From Variovorax soli NBRC 106424 (GTDB lineage: Bacteria; Pseudomonadota; Gammaproteobacteria; Burkholderiales; Burkholderiaceae_C), in contig NZ_BCUU01000026.1 of assembly GCF_001591385.1 (NCBI RefSeq), forward strand, positions 1 through 56,210: a stretch of DNA of 56,210 nt, given 5' to 3'. The notes under the pieces are model-generated. The model ran no database searches. It was not told the DNA's origin and saw only the letters and a list, made by a program, of their open reading frames with translations. A program made the position numbers and the translations under genes. Numbering within the stretch: position 1 is the stretch's first letter; the number at the start of each line of letters is the position of its first letter. Positions 49,591 through 56,210 of the stretch are shown here, piece by piece.

Positions 49591-50325
49591 TCAGCCCAGC
49601 AGCAGCGGCAGAAGCCGCCAGGCGCCGGCACCCAGCAAGGCCAGGCCGAGAAGCGTCGCGATGCGTTCGCCGCGCGGCGCGAGCTTCTCGACGGCGACGG
49701 CGATCGACAGCGCCGCGATCCACGCCAGGTTCATCACCCCGCCGACGAACAGCAGCGCCATCAGCGCCCAGCAGCAGCCCAGGCAGAACAGTCCGTGGCG
49801 CCAACCCATGGCGAAGCCGCCGAAGCGCCCGCCGCGCCATTCGCCGACGAGAAAGCCCATCGGCGTGCGGCAGCGCGCCAGGCAGATGCGCTTGAGCGGC
49901 GAGAACTGATACGCGCCAGCCACCAGCAGCAGTGCGCCCGACAGCATCGCCGAGGTGCTGACGATCATCGGATCCACCCAGCCGGCGGCCTGAAGCAGCC
50001 ACTGCGCCGCGGTCGCCGCGACGCTGAAGAGCCACCACACCAGCAAGTAGGCGCCGACGAACTGGCGCGAGCGAGCGCGCTGCCCGTTGCGCCGGCACAG
50101 CGCGACGAATGCCTGCACCATCGGCAGCGCCGACGGCAGCATCATCGCGGCCATCATCACCGCCCACATCGCGACGATGGCCAGCAGGTTGGCCGCACTC
50201 CACTGCGGCGACATCGGCATGATCAGCTGCGCCAGCGGATGGCCCATGTCGAAAGCGAGCCAGGCCAGGCCGGCCCACCCCAGCACGGCGAACCCCAACC
50301 ACAGTGCGGCTGCCTTCGACGGCAT
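49591..50325 (-). CDS. DUF2182 predicted metal-binding membrane protein
   Basis: Integral membrane protein of 244 residues with several hydrophobic segments. DUF2182/COG5486 marks are AMWAVMMAAMMLPSALPMVQ, LKRICLARCRTP and GLFCLGCCWALMALLF, with clustered Met and Cys that may bind metal. ATG 50325 is preferred; ATG 50406 would add 27 residues without membrane character and neither has a clear ribosome site. Divergent from the DUF1326 gene, its usual neighbour in proteobacteria. A copper or other soft-metal handling role is often suspected but unproven. Confidence 0.85.
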   Translation of the reverse strand: MPSKAAALWLGFAVLGWAGLAWLAFDMGHPLAQLIMPMSPQWSAANLLAIVAMWAVMMAAMMLPSALPMVQAFVALCRRNGQRARSRQFVGAYLLVWWLFSVAATAAQWLLQAAGWVDPMIVSTSAMLSGALLLVAGAYQFSPLKRICLARCRTPMGFLVGEWRGGRFGGFAMGWRHGLFCLGCCWALMALLFVGGVMNLAWIAALSIAVAVEKLAPRGERIATLLGLALLGAGAWRLLPLLLG

Positions 50326-50503
50326 CGGGCCACGATGAGCGGCGCGGCGCTGCTTGTCAATCGCACTAGCCCCCGGATTCGTCGCAGGCACTGCAATTGC
50401 GCGCACCCTTGATTGGGCGTAACGTGACGCCTTTCCATCGGTTCGAGCAGCCGGTTTTGCCCGGACAGGCCGGCCGCATGTTCACCCGCACGAAGGAGCA
50501 GTC

Positions 50504-51118
50504 ATGGCGACCTGGCAGATCAGCGGCGAATACATGGAAACCTGCAACTGCACGCTGCTCTGTCCGTGCATCACTTCCAACCTGGCGGCCACCCCGACCG
50601 AGGGCGACTGCAAGGCGGCGGTGACACTGCGCATCGACAAGGGGCACAAGGACGGCGTGCCGCTCGACGGCCTGAGCTTCATCGTGATGATGCATGCGCC
50701 CGGCGCGATGGGCGCGGGCAACATCACCGTCGGGTTGATCATCGACGAGCGCGCCAGCGACGCGCAGGTCGAGGCGATCAGCGCCATCGCCACCGGCGCG
50801 GTCGGCGGTCCCATGGCGGCACTGGCGCCGCTGGTCGGCAAGGTCGCAGGCATCGAGCGCCGGCCGATCCAGTTCGATGTGGACGGCCTGAACCGGACAG
50901 TGCGTGCAGGCGACCTGGTGGACCAGGCCTGCGAAGGCCTCCCCAGCGCCAGCGCGCCCGGCCAGGCGATCGGCGTGGACAACACCGCACATCCGGTGAA
51001 CAGCCGGCTCTCGCTGGCCAAGGCGACGCGCAGCCTGTTCAACGTCTTCGGCATTCAGTGGAACGACTCGACCGGCACGCGCAACGGCCACTTCGCGCCC
51101 TTCGCCTGGGCCGGCTGA
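50504..51118 (+). CDS. DUF1326 domain protein
   Basis: Soluble protein of 204 residues with AAGGAG before ATG 50504. The family hallmark is the N-terminal Cys cluster in GEYMETCNCTLLCPC, which looks like a metal-binding site. The remainder, for example LSFIVMMHAPGAMGAGNITV, follows the DUF1326 pattern. No signal peptide. It is divergent from the DUF2182 membrane protein; the two families co-occur widely, so they probably act together, with DUF1326 as cytosolic partner of the membrane protein. Function unproven. Confidence 0.88.
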   Translation: MATWQISGEYMETCNCTLLCPCITSNLAATPTEGDCKAAVTLRIDKGHKDGVPLDGLSFIVMMHAPGAMGAGNITVGLIIDERASDAQVEAISAIATGAVGGPMAALAPLVGKVAGIERRPIQFDVDGLNRTVRAGDLVDQACEGLPSASAPGQAIGVDNTAHPVNSRLSLAKATRSLFNVFGIQWNDSTGTRNGHFAPFAWAG

Positions 51119-51230
51119 ATGGCGGCGGGCGCGAATCGCACGTCCTGAAGTACCGCTGTGGGGCACGAGGCAGCAAGACCACACCGCCCCCTGTCGGCGG
51201 CTTGCGCTGCGGAGCCGACGTAGATGATGA

Positions 51231-52250
51231 TCAGAATGCTGCCAGCCGCTCGAAAAACCAGAATGCCGACATGCAGCCGATTCCGCAGGCAACTACCGAA
51301 ACGTAACGCCTTCCTGATGCCAGGTAGCGCTGCAGCGCATGGGTCAACAGCCAGCCGACGACCAGGACCGCTGCGATGAATGCGAGTTGACCGAGTTCGA
51401 CACCCATGTTGAAGGCGAACAGCGCCAGCGGAACGTCATTGGCCGGCAGACCGATGCCGGCCAATGCCCCTGCGAAACCCAGTCCGTGCAACAGTCCGAA
51501 CAAGAAGGCCACCGACCAGGGATACCTTGCCGTCAGGCTGGACTCGCCGCGCTCCATTCGCACGACTTCGCAAGCCAGCAGCAGGATGCTCAAGGCAATG
51601 GTGGCTTCGGTCGGAGCCGACGGAACATGCAGCAGGCCCAGCGTCGCCAGGGCCAGCGTGATGGAGTGCGCCACGGTGAATGCCGTTACCGTGAGCAGCA
51701 GCGTGCGAACGTTGCGCACAAGAAGAATCAGGGCAAGGACGAACAGGAGGTGGTCGTAGCCGCCGAGGATGTGCTCCACGCCGTGCTTGAGGTAGGCGCC
51801 GGCCACCGCGAGCGGATCGGGCTGCGAAGGCACTTCCACCCCGGCCTGAGAAGGCCGGATCAGCATGGTGGCCGTCGTCCTGCCGTCGGGTCCCTGGACG
51901 CGCACCAGAACATCCGTGATGGTCGCCTGCAGCCCGACGAACTCGATCCGCTTGCCGGCCAGGCCTCCGGCCACCTGCACGGTCCGTCTCTCGACGATGG
52001 AATCGTTCAGGTCGCGCTCGAACGGCTCGACCAGGTTGCGAGCCTCGGGCGGAAGCCTCAGGAGGATCGGCAGGCGCTGGCCGGCCAGGACAGGCGTGCG
52101 CCACAGCAGGTCGTAGCGCTCGGACGCCATCTCCCGGATTTCCAGATAGGCGGGCCGCACTTCGTGCGCCCGCACGGCCGTGCACAGCATGGTCAGCAGC
52201 AGCATGCCGAGCAGCATGGCGCCGCGAGCCCACCGCCAGGCGCCGGGCAT
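51231..52250 (-). CDS. HupE/UreJ-like membrane protein with extracytoplasmic N-terminal domain
   Basis: Protein of 339 residues. A signal-like segment is followed by an extracytoplasmic domain of about 110 residues starting HEVRPAYLEI, then six or so membrane segments with HupE/UreJ_2 motifs GVEHILGGYDHLLFVLALIL, VTAFTVAHSITLALA and LLHGLGFAGAL. Conserved histidines suggest metal transport, as in HupE nickel proteins, although this subfamily is not nickel-proven. ATG 52250 overlaps the stop of the peptidyl-prolyl isomerase gene (TGATG); GTG 52253 is an alternative. Last gene of the DUF3604-PPIase-HupE operon. Confidence 0.85.
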   Translation of the reverse strand: MPGAWRWARGAMLLGMLLLTMLCTAVRAHEVRPAYLEIREMASERYDLLWRTPVLAGQRLPILLRLPPEARNLVEPFERDLNDSIVERRTVQVAGGLAGKRIEFVGLQATITDVLVRVQGPDGRTTATMLIRPSQAGVEVPSQPDPLAVAGAYLKHGVEHILGGYDHLLFVLALILLVRNVRTLLLTVTAFTVAHSITLALATLGLLHVPSAPTEATIALSILLLACEVVRMERGESSLTARYPWSVAFLFGLLHGLGFAGALAGIGLPANDVPLALFAFNMGVELGQLAFIAAVLVVGWLLTHALQRYLASGRRYVSVVACGIGCMSAFWFFERLAAF

Positions 52251-53167
52251 CACTTGCGCACCCCGGGCTGGACCGCGACCGCATTGGCGACCGCTTCCGC
52301 GGACGGCAGCACGACCTTGTAGCGCGCCCGCATGGCCTCGAAGGCCTTCTGCTTGCCGATGGCGCGCTGTTCGGCGATCCAGGCCTGCCTGGCGGCTTCC
52401 TCGACCTCCTCGAATGCCGGCGTGCGTCCGGGGAGCACTTCCTCGAGATACACCAGGTGCCAGCCATAGCCCGACTGCACCGGGCCGACCCAGCGTTGCG
52501 TGGGCATGGCGACGACGGCTTCGGCGAATGCCGGGCCGAAGACGGCAGCCAGTTGCTCCGGCGAACGGTCCGGATAGCGCGTCTGGTACATGAACGGGTC
52601 GCCGATCGACTCCGTCCTGGCATCGATGCCGGCGGGCTCCAGCTGCCGCAAGGCGGCGGCGGCCGCGGCCCGGGCCCGGTCGCCGCGCAGGTCGGGAGAA
52701 AAATAGACGTGGCGCAAGGTCATCCTGGGCGCCTGCGCAAACTCATCCACCCGCGTCGTGTACCAGTCCCGCAGCACCTGCGGCGCCGGATCGGCGATGC
52801 GCGACGCATCTTCCGTGAGGAACTCCATCTTTTGCGCCAGGCGGCGCCGGATGATCGTGTCGTCCTTGTCCATGCCCATGTCCAGCGCCTCGCGGTACAG
52901 CACCTCCTCGCGCACCCGGGCCTCCACGAGGCCGTGCAGCTGCGCGGGCGAGGGCGCCGCGCGGCCCTGGGCACGCCATCCGATGGCCAGCTGCGCCAGG
53001 TCTTCCTCGGTGATCACGATCTCGCCCGAACGCACGTCCTCCTTCGGCGCAGGACTCAAGATCGCGTAGACGACGAACAGCACTGCGCCTGCCAGCAGGA
53101 AGTGAAGCAGCGGCTCGCGCAGCAGCCGTCCGGCAAGGCGAGGCGAATCGTTGGGACCCGTCTGCAT
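52250..53167 (-). CDS. Membrane-anchored parvulin-type peptidyl-prolyl cis-trans isomerase
   Basis: Periplasmic foldase of 305 residues with an N-terminal anchor (LLHFLLAGAVLFVVYAILSP), a SurA-like helical region (about 48-140) and a rotamase domain (about 145-250: MTLRHVYFS, FAEAVVAMPTQRWVGPVQSG, YGWHLVYLEEVLPGRTPAFE). Start is three bases after the DUF3604 stop; stop overlaps the HupE-like start. Its fixed place between those genes suggests it helps fold or insert one of them, most likely the large secreted DUF3604 enzyme or the extracytoplasmic domain of the HupE-like protein. Confidence 0.88.
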   Translation of the reverse strand: MQTGPNDSPRLAGRLLREPLLHFLLAGAVLFVVYAILSPAPKEDVRSGEIVITEEDLAQLAIGWRAQGRAAPSPAQLHGLVEARVREEVLYREALDMGMDKDDTIIRRRLAQKMEFLTEDASRIADPAPQVLRDWYTTRVDEFAQAPRMTLRHVYFSPDLRGDRARAAAAAALRQLEPAGIDARTESIGDPFMYQTRYPDRSPEQLAAVFGPAFAEAVVAMPTQRWVGPVQSGYGWHLVYLEEVLPGRTPAFEEVEEAARQAWIAEQRAIGKQKAFEAMRARYKVVLPSAEAVANAVAVQPGVRK

Positions 53168-53170
53168 CCT

Positions 53171-55393
53171 TCAGCGTCCGGCCTGCTGCGCTTGCGCCGG
53201 GGTCACCTCGTAGTTGGCAAAGCCGAACTCGTTGCTGCGGGCCCCGATGTACTTGTCGCCCAGCTTGAACACCGACACCTCGAACGGACTGCCGTCGATC
53301 GTCGAGACCAGCTTTCCGTCCTGGACCACGTAGTTCGCACCCTCCGACGGGCTGGGCAATTCGGCCTGCCTGCCCGGCATGGAGCTCACGATCCGGCGCT
53401 TGTCGTTGCCGTAGAGGATGTCGAACTTTCTTCCGTCCACCGTGTTGACCACCTTGGCCGTCTTGCCGACGAACAGATCCTTCAGCTGTGCATCGGTGAG
53501 CGCGACCGCCCCCTGCTGGCGCAGGTCGGCGACCTTCAGGCCGGCCGCCGCACGCTTGCGGGCCGCCTCGGTCGGGCTGTACCAGATGGGCGTGGTCCAG
53601 GCGCGCTCCTGGACCGCCGGCGCCACATCGCTCGGCGGGACAATGCCCAGCTTCTTGGCGTCGTAGGTGCTCCACCGGGGAGTCGGGATCTGCAGCACCC
53701 GTGCGTAGTAGAAGGCATTGAGCGAGGGATCGAACTCCGGATCGGTCCACACCGTCTTGAGCTCGACCGCGCCGATGGTGTTGGTGTAGGTGGCCTTCTC
53801 GATGTTGACGGTGCTTCCCACCGGCGGCAGCTTGCCCGTGGCGGCGTCGATCTTTCGATTGCCGGACCACGCCACGTCGTAGATCTTCTCGAAGATCTGC
53901 CCGTTCCTGGTCCAGCCCTTGACGATCTGGATGCGGTCGAGGTTGCCGTCGTCCGGGTCCTTGACCGCCTGCACGATGAATCGCGGCGCCTTCCCATCCA
54001 TGCTCGGCAAGTCCCCACCCATGGGAACGCCGCGTGCATAGCCGACCTTGACCCACTCGCGCGAGCGCAGCACATCGGACGGATAGTCCCACCCGCCGAA
54101 CATGCGCACCTTGATGCGCACGCCGCTGGTGCCGAACACTTCCTTGCGCTGCATGGCGGAAAACAGCGCCTCGCGCGTGTTCTCCTCGGCCCACACGCCG
54201 GCCAGCCCCGAGGTGCCGGTCTGCAGGATGTTCATTCCCGAGGCCACCGTGCCCGCAAGCCGCTTTTCGGGCGTCGCATCCGTCTCGCCGTGATCGCCGA
54301 AATAGTTCGACTGGGAGTAGTTCGTCGCCGAGTTGTGCGAGTCGCCGGCACCGACGACGCCCATCTTGTAGGGATTGAAGCCCCGGGTGTCCTGAAGCGC
54401 CAGGCCGTTCTGGTAGGCCTCGCGGATGTAGCTGCCCTGCAGCTTCGAGAAGCTGTTGTCCAGGCCGATGAGGTAGTTCATGACCTCGAAGTTGGCGAAC
54501 TCGTCGTTGGGCGAGAGTCCTGGAGCCGTCTCCGACTGGCCCTTGACCTGCTTGATCTCGGTGAGCGGTTCGTTGGCCATGCGCTGCTGCGCCCATGCCG
54601 CATCGATCGGGCGGCCCTTGCTGTCCACATCCACGGGGAACATCAAGCCATTCGAGAGATTGGCGTTGTGGGAGATCGCCAGCGCCTCGTTGCCCAGCTT
54701 GCGCTGCCCCTCCAGCCAGGTCCAGAGGTCCTCGGGCTTGTCGGAGTCGATGGCGGAGAACGGCGCGGCCGGCAGCTTGCCGCAATCCTTGAAGAACACG
54801 TTGCGGTGCATGTTCTGGTTGCCCGGCATCGACGTCCACTCGTACGAGCAGAAGGTCGTGAACTTGCCTGGCTTGTAGTACTGGTTGGCAATGGCCGTGT
54901 TGTTGCGCCAAACCTCGTTGACCAGCTCCGGCTGCAGAAGCGATTCGATCTTCTCTCCCTTGGCAAGGCTGCCGGCCATCCATTGGAAGATCCGGATCAC
55001 GTCGCTGGGCTCGCGTACCTTCAGCTGGCTGGCGATGGGCAGCTTGCTCACCGGCGATTTCGGGTCGTTGGCGAGGCTGAGCATGCCCACGTACTCCGCA
55101 TGGTCCGTGACGCCATGGAAATCGAGGGGGCGCTTGAGCTTGACCATGAAGCCCGCCGGATGCTTGATAGCCTGCCCCATCGCGAACTGATAGGACTCGG
55201 CCGGACCCGCCACGGTGTTGCCCAGGATGTAGGCATCCAGCGACCAGCTCGTGTGCTGGTGGGTCTGCCCGAAATAGGCTTCCTTGTCCGGATTCTTCAC
55301 CTGGGCCACCGCAAAGCCCGACACGAAGATGCCGAGACTGGCCGCCGCGACTGCCGACTTCGACAGCTTGAATTGATAAGCCTGATTTTTCAT
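53171..55393 (-). CDS. DUF3604 secreted protein (PHP-like metal-dependent hydrolase fold)
   Basis: Large exported protein of 740 residues with a signal peptide (SAVAAASLGIFVSGFAVAQV) and DUF3604 throughout. Candidate metal ligands are His45 and His47 in FGQTHQHTSW, Asp97 and His98 in FHGVTDHAEYVG, and the Asp and His of VGAGDSHNSATNY, a pattern like PHP phosphoesterases. Other family marks are SYEWTSMPGNQNMHRNVFF and AGVWAEENTREALFSAMQRK. AAGGAGG lies before ATG 55393. First gene of an operon with a PPIase and a HupE-like protein. Activity unknown. Confidence 0.88.
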   Translation of the reverse strand: MKNQAYQFKLSKSAVAAASLGIFVSGFAVAQVKNPDKEAYFGQTHQHTSWSLDAYILGNTVAGPAESYQFAMGQAIKHPAGFMVKLKRPLDFHGVTDHAEYVGMLSLANDPKSPVSKLPIASQLKVREPSDVIRIFQWMAGSLAKGEKIESLLQPELVNEVWRNNTAIANQYYKPGKFTTFCSYEWTSMPGNQNMHRNVFFKDCGKLPAAPFSAIDSDKPEDLWTWLEGQRKLGNEALAISHNANLSNGLMFPVDVDSKGRPIDAAWAQQRMANEPLTEIKQVKGQSETAPGLSPNDEFANFEVMNYLIGLDNSFSKLQGSYIREAYQNGLALQDTRGFNPYKMGVVGAGDSHNSATNYSQSNYFGDHGETDATPEKRLAGTVASGMNILQTGTSGLAGVWAEENTREALFSAMQRKEVFGTSGVRIKVRMFGGWDYPSDVLRSREWVKVGYARGVPMGGDLPSMDGKAPRFIVQAVKDPDDGNLDRIQIVKGWTRNGQIFEKIYDVAWSGNRKIDAATGKLPPVGSTVNIEKATYTNTIGAVELKTVWTDPEFDPSLNAFYYARVLQIPTPRWSTYDAKKLGIVPPSDVAPAVQERAWTTPIWYSPTEAARKRAAAGLKVADLRQQGAVALTDAQLKDLFVGKTAKVVNTVDGRKFDILYGNDKRRIVSSMPGRQAELPSPSEGANYVVQDGKLVSTIDGSPFEVSVFKLGDKYIGARSNEFGFANYEVTPAQAQQAGR

Positions 55394-55468
55394 GAACCCC
55401 TCCTTGACCCAAGACGATCGATACGCCCCGCTTCATGCCGTCCAGGCGATGAAGCCGTGATTTTTCTT

Positions 55469-55491
55469 ATGGGTGCCTATCAGGCACCCAT
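55469..55491 (-). terminator. Hairpin after the glycine-zipper lipoprotein gene
   Basis: Perfect nine-base stem ATGGGTGCC/GGCACCCAT with a five-base loop, seven bases past the stop codon. On the minus strand it is followed by A-rich rather than U-rich sequence, so it is a likely but non-standard terminator separating this gene from the DUF3604 operon. Confidence 0.5.
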
Positions 55492-55497
55492 GCCCCG

Positions 55498-55944
55498 CTA
55501 CTGCGGCCTGACGCGTGCGCCCTCGCCGTTGCCCTCGATGTAGACGCGCTGGCCCACGCGCAGGCCTTCGGCCACAGGCTGCGTGACCGCCACCAGCACA
55601 CCGCCGCCGGTGCGCACGATGACCTGCTGCCCGGGCACCGGCTTGTCGTACTTCTTCTGGACCTCGTTGCCGGCCAGAGCGCCACCGACGGTGCCCAGCA
55701 CCATGGCCACGTCGCGGCCCGTACCGCCGCCGATGAGGCTGCCCACGCCCAGGCCCGCGACGCCTCCGATGACCGCACCAACGCCGGTGTGGTGCGAGCT
55801 CGCCAGCTGCACCGGCGTGATCTGCTCGATGGTTCCCTGCCGCACCTCCATCGAGCCGGGTTGGGCGCCCGGTGCAGCGCAGGCCGCGACCAGCACGGCC
55901 AGCAAGCCACTCAGAACAATGCGCAGGTTTCGGAAGAACGGCAT
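55498..55944 (-). CDS. Glycine-zipper outer membrane lipoprotein (SlyB-like)
   Basis: Lipoprotein of 148 residues with lipobox LVAAC (Cys22). The central glycine zipper (GAVIGGVAGLGVGSLIGGGT, then VLGTVGGALAGNEVQ) is the 2TM-type membrane element of SlyB/Pcp proteins, and a C-terminal beta part (QQVIVRTGGGVLVAVTQPVA) follows. GAGGAG precedes ATG 55944. Such proteins stabilise the envelope and are often stress-induced. It is monocistronic, with its own hairpin downstream. Confidence 0.9.
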   Translation of the reverse strand: MPFFRNLRIVLSGLLAVLVAACAAPGAQPGSMEVRQGTIEQITPVQLASSHHTGVGAVIGGVAGLGVGSLIGGGTGRDVAMVLGTVGGALAGNEVQKKYDKPVPGQQVIVRTGGGVLVAVTQPVAEGLRVGQRVYIEGNGEGARVRPQ

Positions 55945-56022
55945 GGAAGATCTCCTCGTGAGGTTTCAGGTGGGTTGGACTGCAATTGCGGCGGCGGCGG
56001 GCGATGCACCGAAGACATGGCC

Positions 56023-56210
56023 CTACGGCTGCTGGACGACGTAGACGAGATTCGCGCCGTTGATCGCCGCCCGGTAGTAGGTGCTTCCGCAGCGGTGGTA
56101 CTGGACGCCGTTGAGCGTGGTCAACGCGCAGCCCGCGGGCAGCGCCGTCACCACCGTGCCCACCGCGACCGCACCGGCGGGGGCCGGCGAAGTCGCTGCG
56201 GGCGCCGCCA
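56023..56210 (-). CDS. C-terminal part of an unknown exported-type protein (DUF6515-like)
   Basis: The minus strand is open from the window edge to the TAG at 56023 and gives 62 residues: an Ala/Pro-rich stretch, then VGTVVTALPAGCALTTLNGV, QYHRCGSTYYR and VYVVQQP at the end. The VGT-LPxGC and Tyr-rich C-terminal pattern resembles small exported proteins often labelled DUF6515. The N-terminus is outside the window. Confidence 0.55.
   Translation of the reverse strand, partial: AAPAATSPAPAGAVAVGTVVTALPAGCALTTLNGVQYHRCGSTYYRAAINGANLVYVVQQP

Noticed and set aside
51119..51230. Gap between the DUF1326 and HupE-like genes
   Set aside because: Convergent genes with no convincing terminator hairpin or small gene visible in the 112 bases.
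52457..55543. A 1028-codon open frame on the plus strand opposite the PPIase and DUF3604 genes
   Set aside because: Composition rich in His, Arg, Leu and Gln without any domain. It mirrors the clearly coding minus strand, as happens in very GC-rich DNA.

Overview
The window looks like chromosome of a soil or plant-associated betaproteobacterium of the Comamonadaceae, most like Variovorax. This is judged from the very high GC, G/C-ending codons, two Bug/TctC solute receptors plus a decayed third, several LysR/IclR/TetR-regulated catabolic blocks, and protein resemblance. No rRNA, tRNA, CRISPR array, transposase or phage gene was seen. Most of the sequence is coding, in short translation-coupled operons.

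Layout. (1) 1-9817: a minus-strand operon of FdrA-like protein, carbamate kinase, DUF1116 protein, gamma-glutamyltransferase-like enzyme, LivH and LivM, with a LysR regulator and a LivK-type receptor divergent on the plus strand. This looks like uptake of an amide or ureido compound and energy recovery through carbamoyl phosphate. (2) 9897-15429: a NarL-type response regulator and its probable HisKA_3 kinase flank an oxalate/formate-type MFS carrier and a two-gene toxin-antitoxin-like pair. (3) 15460-20585: a lipoprotein with SLH, chitobiase-type and metallo-beta-lactamase domains, a divergent secreted alpha/beta hydrolase, and a TetR regulator; the promoter region carries a duplicated putative operator. 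(4) 20700-24286: a tightly coupled cassette of receiver-only regulator, YaiO-like barrel, HEAT-repeat membrane protein and family 2 glycosyltransferase, probably for an exported polysaccharide. (5) 24374-34851: aromatic-type catabolism (FAH hydrolase, flavin hydroxylase, VOC protein, quinone oxidoreductase, IclR, cytosolic sulfatase, LysR, two Bug receptors, CMD protein) and a frameshifted Bug receptor remnant. (6) 34946-43651: a large CHASE/PAS kinase, a Rieske-fold protein that has lost its cluster ligands, an orphan PhnD-like protein, a truncated PuuE-like deacetylase, a SAF-domain dehydrogenase, a structured RNA with a strong terminator, and a Nudix hydrolase. (7) 44410-49557: NfeD protease, stomatin-like protein, Tyr/Gly-rich lipoprotein, AAA+ ATPase and esterase, with an FNR-type box inside the operon. 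(8) 49591-56210: the DUF2182/DUF1326 pair, the HupE-like/PPIase/DUF3604 trio, a glycine-zipper lipoprotein and the end of an unknown protein.

The least described systems here appear to be the receiver-YaiO-HEAT-GT2 cassette, the DUF3604-PPIase-HupE trio, the NfeD-SPFH-AAA-esterase operon, the ParD-like/nucleotidyltransferase pair, the ligandless Rieske protein, and the RNA at 42808-42919. All functional statements rest on reading the sequence and on family knowledge; no database search was run.
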